Shown: positions 1 through 11,188 of the stretch, piece by piece | Position numbering within the stretch: the stretch's first letter is position 1 | Layout: the number at the start of each line of letters is the position of its first letter | Assembly: GCF_008087665.1 (NCBI RefSeq) | Contig: NZ_CP042912.1 | Coordinates: 4,092,001 to 4,156,000, forward strand | Origin: Mariniblastus fucicola | GTDB lineage: Bacteria > Planctomycetota > Planctomycetia > Pirellulales > Pirellulaceae | DNA length: 64,000 nucleotides | Reading direction: 5' to 3' | Position numbers and translations under genes: made by a program | The notes under the pieces: generated by a model | The model's database searches: none | What the model was told of the DNA's origin: nothing | What the model saw: only the letters and a program-made list of their open reading frames with translations

Positions 1-1
1 T

Positions 2-1777
2 GGCACGAACTACGAGCAGCATTCTTTCTCCACCGAAGCCGCTTGCGCGAATTGCGACATTACGTTACCGGTCCTCGAACCGCGATTGTTTTCTACTTCG
101 AATCCGCAATCCGCGTGTGCGACTTGCAAAGGCACCGGCTTACTCCGTGACACGCTCGAACCCTGCCACGCCTGCGCGGCGACGCGATTTCAAACGCTGC
201 CTCTTGCGTTTCGTGTCGGCGGCAAGAATTTTGCTCAAATCTGTTCGCTGAGCGTTTCGCAGACGATTGATTTTCTGGAATCGCTTCGGCTTTCAGAAAT
301 GAAACAGCAAACCGTCGCTTCGGTCATCGAACAGATGAAAACGCGGCTTGGATATCTGCAGGAAACGGGACTGGGCTACCTCACTCTCGATCGATCACTG
401 CGAACGCTCAGTTCCGGCGAAGCCCAACGTGTGCTGCTGACAACCGTGCTTGGCACGACTTTGGTCAATGTGCTGTTCGTGCTGGACGAACCCTCAATCG
501 GGCTGCATTCGCAGGACGTTGAGCGTCTTGTTCGTTCGATCGGCGACCTGCATTCTCGTGGCAATACGGTTGTCGTGGTGGATCATGAGCCCGACGTGAT
601 TCGCGCTGCGGAGCGGATTGTGGAGATTGGTCCCGGCGCGGGCGGAGAAGGCGGTGAAGTTGTTTTCGATGGCAATCTGGACGAGATTCTGGTTGATGAG
701 AAATCGTTGACCGGACAGTATCTTTCGCGGCGGCGCGGGCAAAGCGCTGGCCAGGAAAACCGTCGCAAGTCACATCGGTTTATGAAACTGATCGGAGCCA
801 GCGGCAACAATCTGAAGAACATCAACATCGAGTTTCCGCTGGGCGTTTTGTGTGCAGTGACCGGAGTCAGCGGCGCGGGGAAAACGTCGCTGGTGCAGAA
901 CACGCTGTTCGGCGCGGTCAGCAAAAAGTTCGACACCGATATCGCGGGCACACTGCCGTACGAAGAAATCCACGGTGCCGATTGGGTTAGCGAAGTCGTG
1001 CTGGTCGATGCGTCACCGATTGGAAAGTCTTCACGCAGCAACCCGGTGACTTACGTCAAAGCGTTTTCCGAGATCAGAAATTGCTTTGCGGAAACGCCGG
1101 ACGCTAACAAGCGAAACTTTGGGCCAGGCAAGTTCAGTTTCAATGTTGCTGGCGGACGCTGTGAAAAATGTCGCGGCGACGGACAGCTTTCGTTGAACAT
1201 GCAGTTCATGGCGGACTTGTGGGTGACCTGCGATCAGTGCAGCGGCACGCGATATCGGGAAGACGTTCTTGCAGTTCGATATCGCGATCGAAACATTGCT
1301 CAGGTTTTGGCGATGACGGTTCGCCAAGCGTTTCCTTTCTTCCGCGGCCATCCGGCGGTGCAGACAAAACTGAAAGCGCTGATCGATGTTGGTTTGGAAT
1401 ACATTCAGCTTGGCCAGGCCGCAAACACGCTCTCCTCGGGCGAATCGCAGAGATTAAAACTGGCTCACTATTTAAACACGGCCAAGAACCGGAGAGTGTT
1501 GTTCATCATGGATCAGCCGACGACGGGCTTGCATCCGCACGACATCATTCGATTGCTGGATTGCTTCAACAGCCTGATCTCAGTCGGGCATTCGATGATT
1601 GTGGTGGAACACAATTTGAACTTCATCAAGCACGCGGACTGGATCGTCGATCTTGGTCCGGGAGCAGCAGAGCAGGGCGGTACGGTTGTGGCGACCGGGA
1701 CGCCGGAGCAGGTCTCTGCAAATGAAGCTTCCGTTACGGGTCAATATTTGCGAGAAGTCATCGCGGCGAGTGGGTAG
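2..1777 (+). CDS. uvrA: UvrA-family excinuclease subunit A, 5'-truncated by window edge
   Basis: This is the C-terminal part of a UvrA-type ABC ATPase, which in the family recognises DNA damage and loads UvrB. The frame is already open at base 2, so the true start lies outside the window. Visible in order are a first zinc module (CANC, then CATC about 23 residues on), an ABC signature (LSSGEAQR), a Walker B (VLFVLDEPSIGLH), a second Walker A (GVSGAGKT), a second zinc module (CEKC, then CDQC), a second signature (LSSGESQR) and a second Walker B (FIMDQPTTGLH). The stretch between zinc module 1 and the first signature is roughly 100 residues shorter than I recall for canonical UvrA, which points to a short UvrA2-like paralogue. 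The next gene lies about 110 bp downstream on the same strand. Family is certain; canonical repair role versus paralogue is open. Confidence 0.9.
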   Translation, partial: GTNYEQHSFSTEAACANCDITLPVLEPRLFSTSNPQSACATCKGTGLLRDTLEPCHACAATRFQTLPLAFRVGGKNFAQICSLSVSQTIDFLESLRLSEMKQQTVASVIEQMKTRLGYLQETGLGYLTLDRSLRTLSSGEAQRVLLTTVLGTTLVNVLFVLDEPSIGLHSQDVERLVRSIGDLHSRGNTVVVVDHEPDVIRAAERIVEIGPGAGGEGGEVVFDGNLDEILVDEKSLTGQYLSRRRGQSAGQENRRKSHRFMKLIGASGNNLKNINIEFPLGVLCAVTGVSGAGKTSLVQNTLFGAVSKKFDTDIAGTLPYEEIHGADWVSEVVLVDASPIGKSSRSNPVTYVKAFSEIRNCFAETPDANKRNFGPGKFSFNVAGGRCEKCRGDGQLSLNMQFMADLWVTCDQCSGTRYREDVLAVRYRDRNIAQVLAMTVRQAFPFFRGHPAVQTKLKALIDVGLEYIQLGQAANTLSSGESQRLKLAHYLNTAKNRRVLFIMDQPTTGLHPHDIIRLLDCFNSLISVGHSMIVVEHNLNFIKHADWIVDLGPGAAEQGGTVVATGTPEQVSANEASVTGQYLREVIAASG

Positions 1778-1805
1778 AGTTTGTACGTAGTGCAGGGCCC
1801 TTCGA

Positions 1806-1828
1806 CCTGGTCAAACTACCAGCTTTTA
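1806..1828 (+). terminator. Possible weak terminator after uvrA-like gene
   Basis: A short hairpin (CTGGT, six-base loop, ACCAG) is followed by CTTTTATT in the gap between the uvrA-like gene and the RTX gene. The stem is only 5 bp, so this is a weak candidate. Confidence 0.25.
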
Positions 1829-1886
1829 TTCACACCACCCCAACCGTGATAGCATTTAGGACACAGTTCCGAAAAAGAGAGACACC

Positions 1887-4800
1887 ATGAACGACGACTT
1901 TGCTGCTGACGCCACCACCATCGGCACCTACACCGTTTCCGGCACGCCGCTTTCTGCACAGTTCGAAGTCGCCAACGACGAAGACTGGATTCGGGTCAAA
2001 GGCATGCGACAGTTCTTTGCCTACGACATCTGGCTGTTCCGTTCCAAAGACGAAAACTACATTCAATACGCGTCGTCGTTGTCAGTTTTCGATCAGGAAT
2101 CGAAACAACTTTGGGAATACCCATACTCGGTCCGCGTTCCAGACCGAACCGAGTACCTTCATTTTGGCGAAACAGAGGATCACTTTGTTTCAATCAGTTC
2201 GCCATCCACCGTCGGTGGATATCGGCTGTTCATTCGCTCCGGCGACTACGCCAGCAACGTGTTCGAAGCTGCCACTTACTTCGCGCCGTTTCGCACCAAC
2301 CAGTTCGCCTCTGCGCTGGAGAACAACGAAGACGTGGACTTCCTGAAGTACCGACTTTTCGAAGGCGTTGACTACACCTTCAACCTGTACGGTCGACGAT
2401 CGAACGAAAAGCTGGGAACGACGCTAGGCCGAATGGTGCTGCGGCTGTTCGACCCGGAAGGCAGTTTGCTGGCCGAAGATGATCAGACCGCCACCAATCG
2501 CAACGCATCGATCACGTTCACACCTGATGAAACCGCCGACTATGTTTTTGAAGTCGACAGCGACGCGGCGACCGGGTCCTACATTTTGGAATCGGAGCAG
2601 TTCGACGACATCCTCGGCAACGTCAACACGACTGCAGTTTTGCTTTCCGATGGAACGCCGTCTTCGGGGCAAGGAAATCACGGAGCATACTTCAGCCGAT
2701 ACGATGCGGATCAGGACTGGTTCCGAATACAAACGCGGGCAGGATTCAACTACGAGGTCGAGTCAGACTTTGCGTCGCTGACGCTCAGAAATCGATCCGG
2801 CGAACTCATCGACGTCGAGTACATCGAGCAGGGAAGTTTCGACAACAGCCGACGCAAATTCCGCTTTCGCTCGCAAGGCGATGGCACTTTCTTTATTGCC
2901 GCTGGTCGTTTACAAGGCGGCGGAGGCGAGTACGCGGTGACGGCAAACGTCATTGACGACCACATTGCCAATCTGAGATACGCGACCAATTTCAACTTTA
3001 ACAGCAGCACCGTCGGGACCATCAACGGAGCGATTGAAACTGTCGGCGATCGAGACTGGATTCGTATTCCGCTGAGAAATTTCGCCAACTATCGATTCAC
3101 AATCGACGCCCACCCAGCCTTGCGTATGGCAGTTTCGGTTCGCGATGAAGACGGCAATATTCTTAAAGAAGGCGTGCCGTTTCAGTCGCTGGTTTTCTCG
3201 CAAAACATCGGTCAGTTCAACGACTCCTTCTATCTGGATTTGCGATCCAACGCAGGCGCAACCGGCAACTACACGCTGCGATCGGAAGCTTTGACTGGCG
3301 GAAGTGACTCGTCAACGATGTGGAACGTGGACATGACGACCGGGGCAGGGCGAATCCGCGGGCTGGCCAGCAACGGAGAAAACGCTGCGGAGATCTGGCA
3401 TCGCTTCGAAGTCACGCCGAACACGTGGTATGAAATCGAAAGCAATCAGGTCAACTTTGAAATCGTAATCGGAAACGGAAGCGGCTCCGTCGCCAGCTAC
3501 AACGCCGGAAAGCGATACTACTATTCCGGCAGCAGTACGGCTTCGATTCGATATCTGGTGGTGGATCCGAAAGATCACAATTTCCAGGAGCAGGGATTCG
3601 AGATCAACATCACCAAGGACGCCCGCTTGCGACTTGAAAATGATCGCGAGTTCAGTCCCCAGGACACCCGCTTCGCCACAAACACGTTCGGTTTCCGTGC
3701 CGTCGAAGTTTACTCTTCGGTTCCGTTTACCTATCAGCACAACGGCGAGACATTTCAGGTTGAGGCCAACTCGTATCAGACGCTTGACACGAACCAATGG
3801 TTTTCCATCGAGTTCAACGACACGTTTGACGGCGTCGGAGAATTCTACTTTCGCGAGGTTCGCACTGAAGGCAATTCGCAATGGAGTTCAACGGAACTGT
3901 ACGGGCACCATTTGCCAGAAGGCATTTCCCGGACCAACATTATCGTGCCGCACGTCGATCAGCTGACGTATGCTTTCGCCGAAGGCCGTCCTGACTATTT
4001 GCAGATCGACGATGCGGTCGTTGGCGAGACTCAAGCGTTGACAGTGGCCGAACGGGAAGTAGTCGTCGACGCGATCTTCCAATGGGATCGCTTCATTCCG
4101 TTCGACCTGGTCGAATCAGATCCCGGCGTGGACAACGATGCGGCACCGATCATGATCTACAAAGCGGAGATCGATTCCGACGTGCTCGCTTTTTCGCTTA
4201 ACGGAGATCCGTTGGGCAACGGGCTGGCGGGCGACATTATCCTCAACGTGAACTCGCCGTTGTGGGACGACTTGTCGGACGGCACCCAGGGTCCATTTGA
4301 GATTCTGCGAAGCGTCGGAATTTCGCTGGGAGCGGACTACATTGCCAACGCTCAACGAGATCAGTCTGTGATGGGAGCTGAGCTGACGGGCGATCGCGCG
4401 GACTTGCCTTACCCGACTGGCTTGCTGCCGATCGACATCAACGGATTGCGTCAGCAAGGTAAAACCTACGTTCATCCGCCAACCAGCGTCAACCAGTATC
4501 GGCTCGACGGAGACGAATCGTTTTACGAAACGATCGTGCACTACGGGAAATTCGACGGCTCAAACATCACGGCCTATCTGTCACCACACGACGCAACGAT
4601 TGACTTGCGTCCGGGCCAGAGCAGTTTCATTACGACGGAGGATGGATCTCAGCCAGCCACCTGGGTCATGTCGAACTTCAGCGTCATCGTCAGCGGTCGT
4701 GGCGGAAGCGGCGACGATTCGCTTCGCGGCAACGAACTGGACAACACGCTCTACGGATCTTCCGGCAACGACACGATTATCGGCGGCGTTGGCGATGACT

Positions 4801-5198
4801 ATGTCAGTGGCGGGCGAGGCGATGACTATTACAGTTATCGATTGGGGCACGGCAACGACATGGTCGATGAAGCCCTCGACGGAAACGGAACCGATACGCT
4901 TCGAATTGAGGGGCTGAAGAATTTCGACGGGATTGAAGATCTTCGCTTCCGCCGTTTTGGCGACAATCTGAAGATCACGTTGGAGCTTGACGGCAATGAC
5001 AAAAACGCGGATGCGATCGTGATCAAGAACATGGCGATTGGAAATTCGCGAGTTGAGAAATTGGTATTGATTCAGGAGGGCAATTTCCTGCATTCGCTCA
5101 GCCTGCCATCGGTTTGGGCTCAAACGGACCAACAGCTGCGGCGATTCGAATTGCAGGAGGGCAGCGATTCCTTCGGGCGACTGGTAGCGCCGGTTTAG
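1887..5198 (+). CDS. Large RTX protein with PPC-like repeats and degenerate serralysin-like domain
   Basis: A 1103-residue acidic protein without a signal peptide, ending in RTX-type calcium-binding nonapeptides (GGSGDDSLRGNELDN, GSSGNDTIIGGVGDDYVSGG) around residues 945-985. This suggests type I secretion through a C-terminal signal. The first ~500 residues hold about four copies of a pre-peptidase C-terminal-like beta module, each with an aspartate-tryptophan core such as DEDWIRV, QDWFRI or DRDWIRI. Residues ~690-930 resemble an M10B serralysin catalytic domain in order and spacing, including a Met-turn-like QSVMG and a downstream PIDINGLRQ. Where HExxHxxGxxH should be, the sequence reads LRSVGISLGADY, so the zinc ligands are absent. 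It is probably a non-catalytic adhesin or surface protein. No type I transporter genes lie next to it. Confidence 0.75.
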   Translation: MNDDFAADATTIGTYTVSGTPLSAQFEVANDEDWIRVKGMRQFFAYDIWLFRSKDENYIQYASSLSVFDQESKQLWEYPYSVRVPDRTEYLHFGETEDHFVSISSPSTVGGYRLFIRSGDYASNVFEAATYFAPFRTNQFASALENNEDVDFLKYRLFEGVDYTFNLYGRRSNEKLGTTLGRMVLRLFDPEGSLLAEDDQTATNRNASITFTPDETADYVFEVDSDAATGSYILESEQFDDILGNVNTTAVLLSDGTPSSGQGNHGAYFSRYDADQDWFRIQTRAGFNYEVESDFASLTLRNRSGELIDVEYIEQGSFDNSRRKFRFRSQGDGTFFIAAGRLQGGGGEYAVTANVIDDHIANLRYATNFNFNSSTVGTINGAIETVGDRDWIRIPLRNFANYRFTIDAHPALRMAVSVRDEDGNILKEGVPFQSLVFSQNIGQFNDSFYLDLRSNAGATGNYTLRSEALTGGSDSSTMWNVDMTTGAGRIRGLASNGENAAEIWHRFEVTPNTWYEIESNQVNFEIVIGNGSGSVASYNAGKRYYYSGSSTASIRYLVVDPKDHNFQEQGFEINITKDARLRLENDREFSPQDTRFATNTFGFRAVEVYSSVPFTYQHNGETFQVEANSYQTLDTNQWFSIEFNDTFDGVGEFYFREVRTEGNSQWSSTELYGHHLPEGISRTNIIVPHVDQLTYAFAEGRPDYLQIDDAVVGETQALTVAEREVVVDAIFQWDRFIPFDLVESDPGVDNDAAPIMIYKAEIDSDVLAFSLNGDPLGNGLAGDIILNVNSPLWDDLSDGTQGPFEILRSVGISLGADYIANAQRDQSVMGAELTGDRADLPYPTGLLPIDINGLRQQGKTYVHPPTSVNQYRLDGDESFYETIVHYGKFDGSNITAYLSPHDATIDLRPGQSSFITTEDGSQPATWVMSNFSVIVSGRGGSGDDSLRGNELDNTLYGSSGNDTIIGGVGDDYVSGGRGDDYYSYRLGHGNDMVDEALDGNGTDTLRIEGLKNFDGIEDLRFRRFGDNLKITLELDGNDKNADAIVIKNMAIGNSRVEKLVLIQEGNFLHSLSLPSVWAQTDQQLRRFELQEGSDSFGRLVAPV

Positions 5199-5322
5199 CG
5201 ATTGTGGCAGAGCTTCCTGACCGATGGGCATGTCGACGATGCAGACCAGCGTGCTACTATGGTTTCGCACAAGTCTTGCTAAACTTGAATCTTATTGACT
5301 CGCACCAGCCCAGCTATTCCAC

Positions 5323-6378
5323 GTGGCCGATTCGCAAAACAATCCAGAGCTCCTGTCTCGCTACAGCCGCCAGATTCGATTTCCAAAAATCGGTGTCGAA
5401 GGCCAGCAGCGACTTGCTGAATCAACGGCGTTACTCGTCGGCTGTGGAGCACTTGGTTCGATGATCGCATCGACGCTCTGTCGTGCCGGCGTGGGCAACT
5501 TGCGAATCGTAGACCGGGACTTCCTGGAACTTAGCAACCTTCAGCGCCAGTTTCTGTTCAGCGAAAAAGACGTTGAGTCCGGTTTGCCGAAATCGATCGC
5601 GGCGCAGCGAAGGCTGGCCGAAATCAACAGCAGCGTCAACGTTGAGGCTTTCGTCGAAGACGTCGACTCACAAAACATTCGTCGCCTGGTCGAGGGAGTC
5701 GACGTTATCGTCGACGGCACAGACAACTTTGAAACGCGTTTTCTGATCAACGATGCTGCCATCAGCCAGGGCGTTCCGTGGGTTTACGGCGGTTGCCTGG
5801 GCGCCGACGGGCAATCGATGACAATCGTGCCTGGCGAATCCGCCTGCCTCAACTGCCTGATGCTGGACGGACCTCCGCCGCCGGGAACGTCTGACACCTG
5901 CGACTCGTTCGGCGTGCTCGGTCCGATCATCGGCACCATCGCTTCGATTCAATCGATGGAAGCCATCAAGATTCTTTCTGGAAACGTCGAATCGGTTTCG
6001 AAAAAGCTGACGATCATCGGGCTGTGGTCCAACGAGTTCCGCACGATGGATGTGTCGACGCTGCGTGAGAAAGTCGACTGTCCGACTTGCAAACAGCGAA
6101 ACTTCGAATGGCTTTCTGGCGAACGTGGCAGCCAGTCCGCGATCATGTGCGGACGCAACGCTGTCCAGCTCAGTTTTGCCAAACGCGAATCGATCGATCT
6201 GGATTCTCTTGCCGCGCGGCTTCGACCGTTGGGAACCGTAGAGCAAAATCCCTTCCTGTTGCGATTCCACATCGATGACTTTTCCATCACTGCGTTCGCG
6301 GACGGTCGGGCGATCGTATCGGGCACCGAAGAGGTCGCTGTTGCGAAGAAACTGTATGCTCAATATCTGGGCGTTTAG
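5323..6378 (+). CDS. ThiF/MoeB/HesA-family adenylyltransferase
   Basis: An E1-like enzyme that in this family adenylates the C-terminal glycine of a ThiS/MoaD-type sulfur carrier. The N-terminal YSRQIRFPKIGVEGQQ, the nucleotide loop GCGALGS, the DRDFLELSNLQRQ motif and DGTDNFETRFLIND are all textbook. Structural zinc cysteines are present as CLNC and CPTC. About 80 residues follow, containing CGRNAVQ, a tail common in ThiF-like enzymes fused to a small carrier-like domain. Start is GTG at 5323. Thiamine and molybdopterin roles cannot be separated here because no thiS, thiG or moa gene is adjacent. Confidence 0.88.
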   Translation: MADSQNNPELLSRYSRQIRFPKIGVEGQQRLAESTALLVGCGALGSMIASTLCRAGVGNLRIVDRDFLELSNLQRQFLFSEKDVESGLPKSIAAQRRLAEINSSVNVEAFVEDVDSQNIRRLVEGVDVIVDGTDNFETRFLINDAAISQGVPWVYGGCLGADGQSMTIVPGESACLNCLMLDGPPPPGTSDTCDSFGVLGPIIGTIASIQSMEAIKILSGNVESVSKKLTIIGLWSNEFRTMDVSTLREKVDCPTCKQRNFEWLSGERGSQSAIMCGRNAVQLSFAKRESIDLDSLAARLRPLGTVEQNPFLLRFHIDDFSITAFADGRAIVSGTEEVAVAKKLYAQYLGV

Positions 6379-6438
6379 GTTGCGTTGCGGATCGACTATC
6401 ATGGAATTCAATTCCTGCCAGCAACCAAGCCCTCAAAT

Positions 6439-6915
6439 ATGAACCAGCAAAGCACCGACAACAAAGTCGTCAAGCGTTTCGGCGGACGGCATCTGATATT
6501 TCGCACCAAAGTCGGCAAGAAATCGATCCTCCCGAAGCCTTACGCATTGATCTCCAGTTTCAGTGGTCCGGAGTGGTTCTTTTACGGCATCGGGCAGGTC
6601 TTTCTGACGCACGAAAAGTTCGGCGAATTCGAACATTGGGGTGCCAGGTTGCCGCGATCCTCGAAAGCTCGTGCCCGGCTGGAAAAGTTGATCATGGGCA
6701 TCGAACCCGAGTTGAACTGCTTCATTCAACATTGCAACGAGCATGGCATCGAAGGCACGATCGTCGTTGAAGAAAACGTGATCGAATTCCACTGGACGTT
6801 CGGTCACGAGCTTGAGCAGGAAAAGCTGAAAGATGAACACAAATCGCCGCTGGACAGGAAGTTTGACGATCTTGTCGCCGCGTTTGTGCGTGAAAAGCAG
6901 ATCGCATTCAGCTAA
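6439..6915 (+). CDS. Hypothetical protein, 158 aa
   Basis: I do not recognise this soluble protein. I chose ATG 6439 over the in-frame TTG at 6385 because the extra 18 residues look non-coding. It has no signal peptide or membrane segment, an aromatic-rich centre (GPEWFFYGIGQVF) and a charged helical C-terminus. It sits 60 bp after the ThiF-like gene on the same strand, so cotranscription is possible. Confidence 0.6.
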   Translation: MNQQSTDNKVVKRFGGRHLIFRTKVGKKSILPKPYALISSFSGPEWFFYGIGQVFLTHEKFGEFEHWGARLPRSSKARARLEKLIMGIEPELNCFIQHCNEHGIEGTIVVEENVIEFHWTFGHELEQEKLKDEHKSPLDRKFDDLVAAFVREKQIAFS

Positions 6916-6969
6916 AATGGCTGTTGGATATTGGCGGCAATTAACGATTTCAATACGCGGAACGAAGCG

Positions 6970-7524
6970 ATGAAGATTCGCTGTGAGTGTGGCGCAGTTT
7001 ATAACGTCCCGGAAGCGACTGGCGGGAAGAACGTTCGGTGCAAACAGTGCGACACGATGTTCGTCTGTCCGACGCCGCCACCAAGACCAACTTCCAGCGG
7101 CAAGAAAGTTCCGGGAACTTTTGCCCGTTCGGCGGGAGCCAAAAGCAAATCGTCTCAGCGGACGAGCGCAGAAGAAGACGCGATCCTGCGCAAATTCATG
7201 TCTGAGGAGTCTTCGCTGGAAGACCGCATGCGAGACCGAAGATTGAACTCGATTGAAGAGGATCGGACCTCCAATTCAATACGGTTCATCGTCGTCGGCT
7301 GTTTGTGGCTGGTCGCCGCGGTAATTGTGGGCGTGGCACTTTTTAAGATCGGCAGCTTCACTCGCATCCCGCTGATTCTTGCCTTCGTCTACGGACTTGG
7401 AGGCCAGTATTGGTTGCCTCCCTTGATGGGCGTGTTTGGCGTCTACAAGTTCATTATCGGAGTCATGTCCTTCACGCGAGTGCTGGACATCGAAAGCCAG
7501 GAGCAACTTCCGACTCGCTGGTAA
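6970..7524 (+). CDS. Zinc-ribbon membrane protein (MJ0042-type finger)
   Basis: The protein opens with a zinc ribbon (CECGAVYNVPEATGGKNVRC, then KQC), the pattern of MJ0042/FYDLN-like fingers often found at the N-terminus of planctomycete and myxobacterial membrane proteins. A low-complexity linker (residues ~35-75) and a charged helix follow. Two hydrophobic segments near the C-terminus (FIVVGCLWLVAAVIVGVALF and a second around YWLPPLMGVFGVYKFIIGV) are probable membrane helices. ATG 6970 is preferred over TTG 6931 because GGAA lies about 7 bases upstream and the finger begins directly after it. The role is unknown. Confidence 0.65.
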   Translation: MKIRCECGAVYNVPEATGGKNVRCKQCDTMFVCPTPPPRPTSSGKKVPGTFARSAGAKSKSSQRTSAEEDAILRKFMSEESSLEDRMRDRRLNSIEEDRTSNSIRFIVVGCLWLVAAVIVGVALFKIGSFTRIPLILAFVYGLGGQYWLPPLMGVFGVYKFIIGVMSFTRVLDIESQEQLPTRW

Positions 7525-7578
7525 GCCACGATTTGGAATACGATTCTGCTGCGACTATTCGGCCACGGCTACTTAAGC

Positions 7579-8715
7579 CTATTTGTCTTCGGATTTCGGC
7601 ATCCGATTGACGAAGCGCCGCAAGTCAGCTTCGATTCCTGCCGGTTCGCCAAACGCCTTAAAGAAATATTTTGCTCGATTGGAGGCATTGAGCGAGGAAG
7701 AGAATTCGTCCTGCTGCAGCATTTCCAGATACTGCACGTAGCGATGCGGATTCCGTTCAGCGAGATACAGCGAAAGAGCCCAGGAAACGGCGTAGGCTCG
7801 ATTCGAATCGTGGTCGAAAACTGAATCGCCATTCACCAATTGTTCAACCGTGCCTTCGACCTTGCCGTTTTCATACAACTCCCGCAGCGCATGAAGCTGC
7901 TCCCAGTTGATCCGGGTTTTGAATTCCGGATACTTGAAGTAGTTGTTGACACCTTTCGCCTCGAACATTGTCGCAAGACCTTCGGTGACCCATCTTGGGT
8001 TGACGCCCAAGCGACTGTGGATGCCCGTATTGGCGGCGGTCTGATGGGTGGCTTCGTGAATGATAGTGTCCATCGTGTCAGCCCAGTTTTGGCTGGAATT
8101 TCTCCACGGAATTTTTCGCTGATACGCAATCAGCCGGTTACTGTGAAACGCGTAGTAGCCGACGACGCCAGCGGGGATGTCACGAACTTTCGCCATCTGC
8201 ACAAACTCGTTGCGAGTCCGCAAAACGATGGCCACCATGGGAAATTCAGGCTCTGTGATCACAAAACCACGGGTCTTGAAGTACGCCTCAAACCGGGCGT
8301 ACAGTTGCTCAAACGGCAGCGCCCAACGTTCGTAGTCTCCAGGGGGATGGACAACCAAAAAGTGACGAGTTGCCGAAACGACGTACTTCGAGCCGAACTC
8401 CTTCTGTAAGCTGGCTCGCATTTGTTGGAACGACTTGGCGTAGAAAGTGTCGTCGACTTTCTTGATCGATTTGATTTCGTGAGGCTCGAGGATTACGATC
8501 CTCCCGTTGCGACGAGTCATCACCAGTCCGGTCGGATCCGCGAGGTCGACTCGCCCGGCATATCGGTTGCCGGTGCTGGTCTTGAGCAAGTACGTTTTCT
8601 TGTCGCTCAGCTGCAGTTCCGTTAACTTGATCTGCGCACAACAGTTACTCAGTGCGAGCGCGAAACAGCCAACAACGACGACTGCTGCTATCAGGAAAGT
8701 TCGGGGCGAGTGCAT
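7579..8715 (-). CDS. Secreted DUF1570-type protein with HExxH motif
   Basis: A 378-residue exported protein. The N-terminus has a signal-peptide-like segment (FLIAAVVVVGCFALALSNCCA). The central domain carries IIHEATHQTAANTGIH (HExxH near residue 220) followed by WVTEGLATMFE, the layout of a gluzincin-like zinc peptidase with a downstream glutamate, as in the DUF1570 family. Residues 30-90 form a small beta domain that reads like a cell-envelope module. It is divergent from ftsH and paralogous to the gene at 11189-12361, sharing the same domain order and motifs. Catalytic activity is inferred only from the motif. Confidence 0.8.
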   Translation of the reverse strand: MHSPRTFLIAAVVVVGCFALALSNCCAQIKLTELQLSDKKTYLLKTSTGNRYAGRVDLADPTGLVMTRRNGRIVILEPHEIKSIKKVDDTFYAKSFQQMRASLQKEFGSKYVVSATRHFLVVHPPGDYERWALPFEQLYARFEAYFKTRGFVITEPEFPMVAIVLRTRNEFVQMAKVRDIPAGVVGYYAFHSNRLIAYQRKIPWRNSSQNWADTMDTIIHEATHQTAANTGIHSRLGVNPRWVTEGLATMFEAKGVNNYFKYPEFKTRINWEQLHALRELYENGKVEGTVEQLVNGDSVFDHDSNRAYAVSWALSLYLAERNPHRYVQYLEMLQQDEFSSSLNASNRAKYFFKAFGEPAGIEADLRRFVNRMPKSEDK

Positions 8716-9052
8716 GGATCTGGCAGAAGAGTCAGTTCGGGTTCAATTGAACTTTAGGACGCAAAATCCGCCAACGCCGATACATTCCTGGCGAGGGAAA
8801 ACGTGAGCCTGCATGATCGGCACATCCGGTGTCACCGCCTAAAAACCGCTTCGATGTTGTTGATGCAGGCTGTCGGGACGAACTGTCACATGGTCAATTC
8901 GAGCGCAACGTCGATTCTGCTCCCCAAAAAAGGCCTCCGAGTCGCCGCGTTGTCAAATCGCATCGTCACCCGCCTATAAATAGTCTAGAATTCGTCGATA
9001 ATCTGCGACGCTACCTGGAACAGCGTCACGCTTTTATGAACAGAGAGTTTTG
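8716..9052. promoter_or_regulatory. Divergent intergenic region upstream of ftsH, candidate promoter
   Basis: This 337-bp gap separates two divergent genes and no gene is seen in it. A sigma-70-like candidate for ftsH is TTGTCA at 8950-8955 with TATAAA at 8975-8980. The 19-base spacer is slightly long. This is a weak prediction from pattern alone. Confidence 0.35.
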
Positions 9053-11179
<2,127 letters not shown>

Positions 11180-11188
11180 GGTAGTTCG

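Noticed and set aside
4581-5270. 229-residue minus-strand frame over the RTX repeats
   Set aside because: Antisense shadow of RTX nonapeptides, which produce open reverse frames.
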